The notes under the pieces: model-generated
What the model was told of the DNA's origin: nothing
Database searches by the model: none
What the model saw: only the letters and a program-made list of their open reading frames with translations
From: Yimella sp. cx-51
GTDB taxonomy: Bacteria > Actinomycetota > Actinomycetes > Actinomycetales > Dermatophilaceae
Reading direction: 5' to 3'
Assembly: GCF_017654605.1 (NCBI RefSeq)
Contig: NZ_CP072113.1
Coordinates: 1,674,001-1,738,000, forward strand
Length of the DNA stretch: 64,000 bases
Position numbers and translations under genes: made by a program
In this document: one piece after another, positions 55,150 to 62,908 of the stretch
How positions within the stretch are numbered: position 1 is the first letter of the stretch
Layout: every line of letters begins with the position of its first letter

Positions 55150-57129
55150 CTACTCCTCAATCTCTCGCTCAGCCATCGCGATCGTTGAAACGAACCAGAT
55201 CAATACCAGGGATAGCCCGACAACAGCCAGAACGCCGCCGAAAATCCACCCAAACGGTGTTTCGGTGAAGTCGAGTAGCGCTCCGGCCCACAGCAAGACC
55301 ATGCCGCACCCCGCGCCCAGCAGGATTGCGACGAGGGCCGGAATGACCAACTCTTTACGCTGGACTCGGCTCACGTCGTCCAGGCCGAGACCTGTCCTCA
55401 ACATGCCCACGTCATCCTGGACGAGACTCAGTGCTCGGTTGCCAAGTAGGACGAGCGCAACAATGACAAGCAGGGCGATCGCTGCTACGGCTATCGGCGC
55501 CAGCCACGACGAGCCGAGGTGGTAGCGCAAGCCTGGGCCACCGCGCAGCATCGGTGCCGCGAACATGGTGTTGGAAATTGCGTGAACCTTGTCGATGTCT
55601 TCAGGGCTACCGACGATATCCACGCTTCCAGTGGGCGCTCCCTCTGAGGGTGGGCTCGGACGTACCTGAGCGTTTCCAGCGACGGCGATCAGTCTGCCCA
55701 CGTCGCCTGGCTGACCGCCTCGCCAGACCAATCGGGCTGAGGTGGTGTCCCCCGCGTCGCCAGCCAATGGGTCGCTGAGCTTTGCCTGGATTCCTGTTGT
55801 GCCGACCAGCGTGAAGACCAGAAGTGCCATCGCAGCGGCCGGCCGTGCTAGTCCGACGGGATTGGAGACAACTCGTCTGGTGGCTAGCCACCACGAAGGG
55901 TCGCCGAGCGGGAGCCAGCGCGCCGCCCGGCTTACGACCGCCGGCATTGAGAAGGGCAGGCACAACGAAACGATCACGATCCCGACACCGAGCAATGGAG
56001 GTGACGACAGCTGTCTGGAAAGAACGAGCACAATCAGTCCGGTAACAAGTCCAGCCGGAGCAACTTTGGAGCCCACTCGAGCGCCTACGGCACCGCTACC
56101 TCCCTTCCGAGCGGACGCGCGGCCCTGTGCAGCCCTGAGTGTGAGTCGTGAACCGAACGCAATGGCGATTGCGGCCACGACTGCACCTATCACGATCGAC
56201 TCGAGGGAGCTAATTCCTAGCTCTCCCGGCGGGTAGCTCAGGCCACGTCCTGGTATGCCGGTGAGGTCTCGCAGCCATAGCCACGCCAGGGCGCTGCCCA
56301 CCGCTGCCGCTGGTACTGCGACGACGGCGGTCTCAACGGCACCCACCGCTCGACGCGCTCCGCGCCCGATGCCGAGGCGGTCAAGCGTATGTAATCGGTT
56401 CTCCCGCGTGCCCGACAAGGCTCCGCCTGCAGCCCACAACAGCATCAAGCAGGGCAAGGCGATCAGGAGCCCGACTGTCAGCGACTCACGGATGATGCTC
56501 GGCGCAGGCGAGTCAGTCTCCATGCGCCAGGGAAAGGCGATCTTGGTGGCATCGGGTGACATGGTGAAGCCACGAGGGATCCCGAACGATGTGACCGTGT
56601 AACGCACGCCGTCGGTGCCGACAGTACGTCCAGCCGGTGGTCGCGCATACACGAGGAACTCGCTTGTTGCACCCAGGCCCTCAGGACCGATCGTGCCGCG
56701 CGGACCGGATCCCGCATCACCCACTCGCAGGCCTAGGGGGTCGAGCCTGAACCCGGCAGCTTCGAGTGCCGGCGAAATCGCCACCGTGCCAGGGTCCGGA
56801 ACTTTGCGCAGGCCCGGCGGTACGAGCGTAGACGTCGCGCCTGGATCGAGCCACACCACCGGCACCTGATACCCGTGCCATATCGGCCCGCGCTGCACCA
56901 TAGTCAGTCCGTCGCTCGCCTTACCGGACGAGTCCAGCACCATTGGCGTTCTCGCCGCAGTCTGACCAGCCGAGTAGGCAGCCCCTTTGATGCAACCCAA
57001 CGCAACTGATAGACAGGAAGACGACAGGAACACGGTTGCTGCTACCACTAGGGCGCGCCATAGGTGTTGGCGATCCCTTCGAAGGGCTAGCCCGGCACCG
57101 AGCCGGAGGACGGTCTGCGCTCGAGTCAC
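55150..57129 (-). CDS. FtsX-like ABC transporter permease
   Basis: 659-residue membrane protein. A basic N-terminus and a first helix (about 24-46) are followed by an exported domain of about 170 residues, a helix cluster in the middle (about 225-310, with GTRENRLHTLDRLGIGRGARR typical of FtsX coupling regions), further helices at about 360-450 and a C-terminal group (about 570-655). GTG 57129 is chosen because it overlaps the ATPase stop (GTGA). It works with the ATPase next door. Codon use is less GC-biased than in flanking genes. Substrate unknown. Confidence 0.85.
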   Translation of the reverse strand: MTRAQTVLRLGAGLALRRDRQHLWRALVVAATVFLSSSCLSVALGCIKGAAYSAGQTAARTPMVLDSSGKASDGLTMVQRGPIWHGYQVPVVWLDPGATSTLVPPGLRKVPDPGTVAISPALEAAGFRLDPLGLRVGDAGSGPRGTIGPEGLGATSEFLVYARPPAGRTVGTDGVRYTVTSFGIPRGFTMSPDATKIAFPWRMETDSPAPSIIRESLTVGLLIALPCLMLLWAAGGALSGTRENRLHTLDRLGIGRGARRAVGAVETAVVAVPAAAVGSALAWLWLRDLTGIPGRGLSYPPGELGISSLESIVIGAVVAAIAIAFGSRLTLRAAQGRASARKGGSGAVGARVGSKVAPAGLVTGLIVLVLSRQLSSPPLLGVGIVIVSLCLPFSMPAVVSRAARWLPLGDPSWWLATRRVVSNPVGLARPAAAMALLVFTLVGTTGIQAKLSDPLAGDAGDTTSARLVWRGGQPGDVGRLIAVAGNAQVRPSPPSEGAPTGSVDIVGSPEDIDKVHAISNTMFAAPMLRGGPGLRYHLGSSWLAPIAVAAIALLVIVALVLLGNRALSLVQDDVGMLRTGLGLDDVSRVQRKELVIPALVAILLGAGCGMVLLWAGALLDFTETPFGWIFGGVLAVVGLSLVLIWFVSTIAMAEREIEE

Positions 57130-57779
57130 GAGGCGCCGAGCTCCACGGATTGAGTGCACCGCGCGGCCACGGCTGGGTCGTGCGTAGCTAGCACCAACGG
57201 TATGTTGCGCGCCCTGCACGCTTGAACAAGCAGGCCAGCCACGAGGTCAGCGTTTACACGATCCAGGGCAGCTGTTGGCTCATCGGCGACGAGCACTCCC
57301 ACAGCGGAGACGACAGCGCGGGCTACCGCGACCCGTTGCGCCTCGCCACCTGACAATCTACTTACGGAGCTGCGTGCTCTGTCGCCAAGACCGACCTCAC
57401 TCAGGACGTCTGGAATCTGCGCCATCGCTCTTTGATCGCCGCGGAAACGGGCGACGATGCCCACGTTTTCGGCCACGGTTAACTCACCGAGTAGATGGGC
57501 TTCTTGAAAGATGACGCCGACACTGGCTCGCCTAAAATGGGACCGCTGACGTGCCGAGAGCGCAGATATTTTCGTATCGCCGATCACTAGACTGCCGCCA
57601 CTAGCCCCGCGCCAGCCAGAGATGCAGTCCAAAAAAGTAGACTTCCCCGAACCGGACGGTCCCGTAACGGCGACGGACTCACCGGCGCCGATCTGCACGG
57701 AGGTGGGTGGCAAGATCAGCTCGCCACCCACCTCCACACATATGTCGTCAGCGACAAGACTCACAGGGGGTAAACCCAT
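57126..57779 (-). CDS. ABC transporter ATP-binding protein (MacB/LolD type)
   Basis: 217 residues. Walker A GPSGSGKST near residue 40, Q-loop FQEAHLL, signature LSGGEAQRVAVARA, Walker B VLVADEPTAALD and the H-loop ATHDPAV are complete. ATG 57779 lies inside the end of the small exported-protein gene (19-bp overlap). The third codon is TTA and codon 13 is ATA, both rare in this GC-rich genome, which points to recent acquisition. Confidence 0.92.
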   Translation of the reverse strand: MGLPPVSLVADDICVEVGGELILPPTSVQIGAGESVAVTGPSGSGKSTFLDCISGWRGASGGSLVIGDTKISALSARQRSHFRRASVGVIFQEAHLLGELTVAENVGIVARFRGDQRAMAQIPDVLSEVGLGDRARSSVSRLSGGEAQRVAVARAVVSAVGVLVADEPTAALDRVNADLVAGLLVQACRARNIPLVLATHDPAVAARCTQSVELGAS

Positions 57780-58096
57780 CCTCCGACGATATCCGGAAAG
57801 GCGTTGCGTACCTCGATGGTCCGGTGTTGGTAGATCTTGTTCGCGTACGAACCAAGCTTCTGGCAGCCGTTATTCGCGCCGTCGGTGTCGTAGAGGTAGA
57901 GGGAATTACCGTAGCCGTTCACCCTGAACTCCGCCTTGACCTCGTGACCATCAGACTCCTGATCACAAACCCACATCTGTGTCCTTGAGTAGGTGTCGAT
58001 GCTGAAATCATCGCCCTGATAACTTCTAGTATCTGCCGATGCGGTCTGCGCGCCGACAATCAACACGCTGGCAGCTATTGCCGCTTTGGTTCTCAT
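57761..58096 (-). CDS. Small exported protein with two cysteines
   Basis: 111 residues. A clear signal peptide (MRTKAAIAASVLIVGAQTASA, cut near ASA-DT) leaves a mature part of about 90 residues with two Cys (VCDQESDGHEVKAEF and NNGCQKLG) that could form a disulfide. It resembles small secreted actinomycete proteins of unknown function with a C-D-x-E-x-D-G segment. GGAGGGG lies 5 nt before the ATG. Its end overlaps the ATPase start by 19 bp, so all three genes of the cassette are translationally linked. Could be a transported peptide, a ligand or a bacteriocin-like product. Confidence 0.8.
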   Translation of the reverse strand: MRTKAAIAASVLIVGAQTASADTRSYQGDDFSIDTYSRTQMWVCDQESDGHEVKAEFRVNGYGNSLYLYDTDGANNGCQKLGSYANKIYQHRTIEVRNAFPDIVGGWVYPL

Positions 58097-58162
58097 GCTA
58101 ACCCCTCCGTGCATGTGTTGCTACCCTTTTGATGGGGCTGACGAGCACCACACCCGCGGCAA

Positions 58163-58193
58163 AAGCTACGCCCCCCCCCGGGTCAGTAGTCAA
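58163..58193 (-). promoter_or_regulatory. Predicted promoter with a G9 tract in the spacer
   Basis: On the minus strand TTGACT (58188-58193), then 19 nt containing nine consecutive G (58171-58179), then TAGCTT (58163-58168). A 19-nt spacer is longer than the optimum of 17. A start site near 58156 would give a leader of about 60 nt to the exported-protein ATG. Length change of the G run would alter the spacing. Confidence 0.5.
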
Positions 58194-58274
58194 CGGGTAA
58201 CTGCTTGCATCTGTGGGCAGGGGAAGCGATCAGATCGACTGTGGCCCAAACGACTCATACCTAGCCGTCGATGC

Positions 58275-59636
58275 TCAGCTGCGAGCCGCTTCGTAACGAT
58301 CCAACGCAATCCGGCGTTCTTCAGCGTGGTCGACGATCGGCTCGGGATAGCCGTGCGCGTAGCCATCAGCGTGCTTCCACGGTTCGTGCACCTTGGCACC
58401 CGGAACATGCCGTAGCTCCGGGATCCAGCGACGCACGTAATCACCGTCAGGGTCGAATTTCCTGCCCTGCGTGATCGGGTTGAAGACCCGGAAATAGGGC
58501 GAGGCGTCCGTGCCGGTGCCGGCCACCCACTGCCAGCCGTGGTTGTTGGAGGCCACGTCGCCGTCGATCAGCCGGTCGAGGAAGTAGCGGGCACCGTGCG
58601 GCCACCAGATGTGGAGGTCTTTGGTGAGGAAACTCGCGGTGACCATGCGGACGCGGTTGTGCATCCACCCGGTGGCCAGCAACTGCCGCATGCCGGCGTC
58701 CACGAACGGGAAGCCGGTGCGGCCCTGCGTCCACTGCTCGAAGAGCGGGCCCGGCTGCTCGTAGCTCATGCCGTCGAGGGAGTGCGTGAGGTCGTGCCAG
58801 GCACTGCGCGGAGCGCGCCAGAGGACGTCGGCGTAGAACTCGCGCCAGGCCAGTTCGGTGACGAACTTCTCCGCTCCGTCGCCGTGCTCCCCCGCCAGGT
58901 CGGCAAGGATCGACCGCGGGTGGATCGCCCCTACCTTCAGGTACGGGCTGAGGCCCGAGGTGCCGGCCCGATCGGCGCGGTCGCGGTCGGTCGGGTAGGT
59001 CTCGACCGCTTCATCACGGAAGTCGGTCCAGCGCTGCCATGCGGCAGCCTCGCCGGCGTCAGGCAACTGCGGCAGATCGTCGGCGGCAACCGCCGCCTCC
59101 AGCGCCTTCATCGCGTGACGGTCGTCGTCCATTTCCAACCACGTGGCGTCGACATCAGGCGCCGGTGACGGTGCACCGTGTTCGCGCCACGCTCGGGCGA
59201 AGGGGGTGAACACCTTGTAGCCGGTGCCTGCTCCGGTGGTCAGGATGCCCGGGCCGATCGCGTACGGCGTCCCGGTCTCGACCCATTCGATTCCGTTGTC
59301 CTGCAGAGCATTTGCCACCCGTTTGTCGCGGCGAGCACCGGCGGGTGTGGTCTCTCTCGACACGTGCACCGAGGATGCACCGATGGCGGCGGCCACCCGT
59401 GGAATGACCTCGATCGGCGCACCGTGCAGCACCGTCAGCCGTCCGTCGTACGCCTCGCGCGCCGCCTGCACCGAGCGGGCAAGCCACGCCCGGCGCACCG
59501 GCCCAGCACCCTCCCACAGCGCAGGGTCGACGACGAAGACAACAGCCACCTCGCCGTCGCTGGCTTCATGAGCAGCGAGCAATGCGGGAAGGTCTCGACG
59601 ACGCAGATCACGTCGCAACCACAATAAAGTCGGCAC
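58275..59636 (-). CDS. phr: Deoxyribodipyrimidine photolyase (CPD class I type)
   Basis: 453-residue light-driven DNA repair flavoprotein. The N-terminal antenna-binding fold begins MPTLLWLRRDLRRRDLPAL. The FAD-binding domain has ELAWREFYADVLWRAP, FPFVDAGMRQLLATGWMHNRVRM, ASFLTKDLHIWWPHG and NNHGWQWVAGTGTDASPYFRVFNP. All family motifs look intact. Separated from thrS by 170 nt without genes. Confidence 0.95.
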   Translation of the reverse strand: MPTLLWLRRDLRRRDLPALLAAHEASDGEVAVVFVVDPALWEGAGPVRRAWLARSVQAAREAYDGRLTVLHGAPIEVIPRVAAAIGASSVHVSRETTPAGARRDKRVANALQDNGIEWVETGTPYAIGPGILTTGAGTGYKVFTPFARAWREHGAPSPAPDVDATWLEMDDDRHAMKALEAAVAADDLPQLPDAGEAAAWQRWTDFRDEAVETYPTDRDRADRAGTSGLSPYLKVGAIHPRSILADLAGEHGDGAEKFVTELAWREFYADVLWRAPRSAWHDLTHSLDGMSYEQPGPLFEQWTQGRTGFPFVDAGMRQLLATGWMHNRVRMVTASFLTKDLHIWWPHGARYFLDRLIDGDVASNNHGWQWVAGTGTDASPYFRVFNPITQGRKFDPDGDYVRRWIPELRHVPGAKVHEPWKHADGYAHGYPEPIVDHAEERRIALDRYEAARS

Positions 59637-59679
59637 GCTTCAGCCGATCGGGTATAACGACGCAGGTCGATTGGTCACG

Positions 59680-59718
59680 GCACCACGCTAATAGACGAAT
59701 TGGCCCAAATCGTGGTGC
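59680..59718. repeat. Inverted repeat between photolyase and thrS
   Basis: GCACCACG (59680-59687) and CGTGGTGC (59711-59718), an 8-bp stem with a 23-nt loop, in the 170-nt gap 59637-59805. It could be an operator for the photolyase gene or a weak terminator after thrS. Nothing else recognisable lies in this gap. Confidence 0.35.
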
Positions 59719-59805
59719 AGCCGCTGGCTCCCGGGCACAACCCGTTCGATCAGCGGCTACGAACCGACAACGGACCGTCCTGTGGGTTGGTTCCCCAGCC
59801 CGGGG

Positions 59806-61800
59806 TCAGGCGGTCGGTGCCGTGGTGACCTGCGCCTTCGACTCGATGCTGGCCAGGATCTCCTCGATCGCCTGGTCGACCGGCACGCCGTTGCGCTGCG
59901 AGCCGTCGCGGTACCGGAACGACACCGCACCGGCGTCACGGTCGTCACCTCCGGCGATGAGCACGAAGGGCACCTTTGCCTTGGACGCGTTGCGGATCTT
60001 CTTCGGGAAGCGGTCGTCGGTCTCGTCGAGCTCGACGCGAATTCCCTTGGCCTTCATCTGCTTCAACACGTCGTCGAGGTAATCGGCGAACTCGTCGGCG
60101 ACCGGCACACCGAGCACCTGCACCGGCGACAGCCACACCGGGAACGCACCCGCGTAGTGCTCCACCAACACACCGATGAACCGCTCGATCGAGCCGAACT
60201 TCGCCGAGTGGATCATCACCGGCTGCTGGCGCGAACCATCAGCCGCGACGTACTCCAGACCGAATCCGGAAGGTTGACCGAAGTCGTACTGCACCGTCGA
60301 CATCTGCCAGGTGCGACCGATCGCGTCCTTGGCCTGCACCGAGATCTTCGGACCGTAGAACGCCGCGCCACCCGGGTCGGGCACGAGGTCAAGACCGGAT
60401 TCGGTGGCCACTCGCTCCAGCACGGCCGTCGCCGTCGCCCACTGCTCATCGGTGCCGACGAACTTGTCCTTCTTGGAGTCGTCCCGTGTGGAGAGTTCCA
60501 AGTAGAAGTCGTTCAGTCCGAAGTCGCGGAAGAGCCCGAGGCAGAAGTCGAGCAGGTGCTTGATCTCGGCGGCTGCCTGCTCAGGCATGACGTAGGAGTG
60601 CGAGTCGTCCTGCGTCAGCCCGCGCACGCGGGTCAGGCCACCGACGACGCCCGACTTCTCGTAGCGGTAGACGCCCCCGAATTCGAAGAGCCGCAGCGGC
60701 AACTCACGGTAGGACCGCTGGCGCGACTGGTAGATGAGGTTGTGCATCGGGCAGCTCATCGCCTTCAGGCGGTACGCCGCACCCTCGACCTCCATCGCCG
60801 GGTACATCGTCTCGGAGTAGTACGGCAGGTGCCCGGAGGTGTGGAACAACCCCTCCTTGGTGATGTGCGGCGTGCCGACGTACTCGAAGCCTTCCTCGAT
60901 GTGGCGACGGCGGACGTAGTCCTCCATCTCCCGCTTGATGACCCCGCCCCTGGGATGGAAGACCACCAAACCGGGGCCGAGCTCCTCGGGGAAGGAGTAG
61001 AGGTCGAGTTCACGGCCCAACTTGCGGTGGTCGCGGCGTTCGGCCTCGGCGAGCCGGTCGAGGTAACCCTTGAGCTCGTCCTTGGACGGCCAAGCCGTGC
61101 CGTAGACACGCTGCAACTGCGGGTTCTTCTCGCTGCCGCGCCAGTACGCAGCGGCGACGCGCATCAGCTTGAAGGCGTTGCCGAGCACCTTGGTTGACGG
61201 CACGTGCGGGCCCCGGCACAGGTCACCCCATGCACGCTCACCGTCACGGCGCACGTTGTCGTAGATCGTGAGCTCACCGGCGCCCACCTCGGCGCCCGCA
61301 CCCTCGGCCTCTTCAGCAGCATTGCCCTTCAGCCCGATCAACTCGAGCTTGAACGGCTCGCCCGCCAACTCGGCGCGTGCCTCGTCGTCGCTGACAACAC
61401 GGCGGGAAAAGGTCTGGCCCTCGTTGACGATCTTCTGCATGGCCTTCTCCAAGGCCTTCAGGTCGTCCGGCGTGAACGGCGTCTCGACGTCGAAGTCGTA
61501 GTAGAAACCGTCGGTGATCGGCGGGCCGATACCGAGCTTGGCGTCGGGGTTGATCTGCTGGACGGCTTGGGCCAACACGTGCGCGGCGGAGTGACGCAGG
61601 ATGTCGAGGCCGTCCTGCTGGGAGAGGTCGACCGCTTCGACCACGGCACCCTCGGGCACCTCGCGGAAGAGGTCCTGCAGTTCCCCGTCGACCCGCATGG
61701 CGACGACCGTCTTGTCGTTCCCGAACAGATCGGAGCCGGTAGTGCCCTGGTCCACCGCTCGCTCGCTTCCGGCGACTGACACGGTGATCTGGCTGGACAC
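59806..61800 (-). CDS. thrS: Threonyl-tRNA synthetase
   Basis: 664-residue class II synthetase. TGS domain (about 1-65), editing domain with [12 protein letters not shown], motif 2 with [15 protein letters not shown], zinc-binding residues in [10 protein letters not shown] and the final HGTP anticodon domain ([16 protein letters not shown]). GTG 61800 has AAGGAG at 5 nt. No T-box leader is seen. In mycobacteria it precedes the HIT gene directly. Confidence 0.97.
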   Translation of the reverse strand: MSSQITVSVAGSERAVDQGTTGSDLFGNDKTVVAMRVDGELQDLFREVPEGAVVEAVDLSQQDGLDILRHSAAHVLAQAVQQINPDAKLGIGPPITDGFYYDFDVETPFTPDDLKALEKAMQKIVNEGQTFSRRVVSDDEARAELAGEPFKLELIGLKGNAAEEAEGAGAEVGAGELTIYDNVRRDGERAWGDLCRGPHVPSTKVLGNAFKLMRVAAAYWRGSEKNPQLQRVYGTAWPSKDELKGYLDRLAEAERRDHRKLGRELDLYSFPEELGPGLVVFHPRGGVIKREMEDYVRRRHIEEGFEYVGTPHITKEGLFHTSGHLPYYSETMYPAMEVEGAAYRLKAMSCPMHNLIYQSRQRSYRELPLRLFEFGGVYRYEKSGVVGGLTRVRGLTQDDSHSYVMPEQAAAEIKHLLDFCLGLFRDFGLNDFYLELSTRDDSKKDKFVGTDEQWATATAVLERVATESGLDLVPDPGGAAFYGPKISVQAKDAIGRTWQMSTVQYDFGQPSGFGLEYVAADGSRQQPVMIHSAKFGSIERFIGVLVEHYAGAFPVWLSPVQVLGVPVADEFADYLDDVLKQMKAKGIRVELDETDDRFPKKIRNASKAKVPFVLIAGGDDRDAGAVSFRYRDGSQRNGVPVDQAIEEILASIESKAQVTTAPTA

Positions 61801-61908
61801 TGTTACTCCTTATGAATGCGGGAAAAACGAACGCCGCCCAGCGTATCGGCCACACCGCCCATCCCACGAACCCGTTTCCCGGCGATCCGTTGACGATGGA
61901 GCCAGGGA

Positions 61909-61950
61909 CGACGAGACCCCGGCCACCGTGTGGTGTCCGGGGTCTCGTCG
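61909..61950. terminator. Hairpin terminator between antitoxin-like gene and thrS
   Basis: 14-bp perfect stem CGACGAGACCCCGG / CCGGGGTCTCGTCG with a 14-nt loop, 5 nt after the 61956 stop. It ends the transcript of the antitoxin-like gene before thrS. Confidence 0.75.
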
Positions 61951-61955
61951 CAAAG

Positions 61956-62315
61956 TCAGCGAATCGGCGCGGGCGGGTCGATCGGGCCCGGCTCGTCCAC
62001 CGGGTCGGGCACGTGACCGGGCTTGCGACCCGATTCAGCGCCGTAGGTGCCAGTCGTGCCGGTGGTGCCTTCGGCGCCCGGCGTCGGCTTCGCCGCCGTC
62101 TTCTGCACGGCGTCCTCCACCTTGTTGCTGGCGTCCTGGATCTTGTCGGCGTACTTGCCCTTGGTCACCGAGTTGGCGGCGCCGGCCACCTTGTCGATGC
62201 CACCGCGCACCTTGTCGGGGTTTTCCGCGGCGGCCTTCTTGACCTTGTCGACGCCTTCGACGGCGGCCTTCTTGGCCTTCGCGAACAGATCCTTTGCCTG
62301 GTCGGCATTGTTCAT
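61956..62315 (-). CDS. MT0933/Rv0909-like antitoxin family protein
   Basis: 119 residues, cytosolic, very Lys/Ala-rich. AAENPDKVRGGIDKVAGAANSVTKGKYADKIQDA matches the MT0933 antitoxin-like family (type II antitoxin Rv0909 of M. tuberculosis). The C-terminal 40 residues are Gly/Pro/Thr-rich and disordered. The Rv0910-type toxin gene normally next to it is absent; the neighbours are thrS and a MarR regulator. It may be an orphan antitoxin or have another role. Confidence 0.75.
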   Translation of the reverse strand: MNNADQAKDLFAKAKKAAVEGVDKVKKAAAENPDKVRGGIDKVAGAANSVTKGKYADKIQDASNKVEDAVQKTAAKPTPGAEGTTGTTGTYGAESGRKPGHVPDPVDEPGPIDPPAPIR

Positions 62316-62374
62316 GTCGTCCTCCTGGTTGTGGCCAGCTACTTCCTGGTTCCAACCTTGCCAAACAGAGCCGG

Positions 62375-62827
62375 TCAGTGGGCTGTTCCCAACTCCTGCT
62401 CTCGCAGCACCACCAGCAGCAGAGCTCGCAACTCCTGTTGTTGGGCATCGGTCAGCGCCTCGAACATCACGTCGTCGCGCACGTCGCGCGAGCGCTTCAA
62501 CTCCGTCCAGAGGTCGACGCCAGCGGGTGTGAGGGTGATCACCTTGGCCCGCCGGTCCGAGGGGCTCGGTGTGCGTTCGACCAGCCCCCGCTCACTCAGG
62601 GCATCGACGACCTCCGTCGCCGAACGTGCCGAGATGCGCAGCAGCACTGCGACGTCGGCTCCACGCAGGCCCGAATCGCCCTGTCTGGCAATCACTTCGA
62701 GCGCCCTAGCCAGGTGCGGACTCAGTCCGAACGGTTCGAGATCGGCCAGCCAGCGACGCCGGGAGTGCCGCGCCACCCGTAGCACAAGTTGGCGCAGGGA
62801 GGCGTCGTCCAGCGGCTCGTCGAACAT
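62375..62827 (-). CDS. MarR-family transcriptional regulator
   Basis: 150 residues. Winged-helix domain: LARALEVIARQGDSGLRGADVAVLLRISARSATEVVDALSERGLVER, wing SDRRAKVITLTPAG. ATG 62827 gives the normal length; upstream codons in the frame run through the divergent promoter. It faces an ABC exporter gene on the other strand, the usual arrangement of a repressor with a drug-efflux target. Confidence 0.9.
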   Translation of the reverse strand: MFDEPLDDASLRQLVLRVARHSRRRWLADLEPFGLSPHLARALEVIARQGDSGLRGADVAVLLRISARSATEVVDALSERGLVERTPSPSDRRAKVITLTPAGVDLWTELKRSRDVRDDVMFEALTDAQQQELRALLLVVLREQELGTAH

Positions 62828-62851
62828 GGGAACAGAGTAGCAACTAGGGCG

Positions 62852-62878
62852 GTTACAACATGTTGAGGTAACTTCAAC
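62852..62878. promoter_or_regulatory. Overlapping palindromes in the marR / ABC exporter gap
   Basis: CAACATGTTG (62856-62865) is a perfect palindrome; GTTAC-N11-GTAAC (62852-62856 / 62868-62872) and GTTGA-N7-TCAAC (62862-62878) overlap it. TTGA...TCAA pairs are common MarR sites. The region lies midway between the two divergent starts and is AT-richer than its surroundings. Confidence 0.6.
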
Positions 62879-62908
62879 ATCATTCATTCCCGACGAAAGG
62901 AGCCCACT

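Noticed and set aside
61801-61908. T-box leader upstream of thrS (and hisS)
   Set aside because: The conserved T-box sequence and specifier-loop layout are not present.
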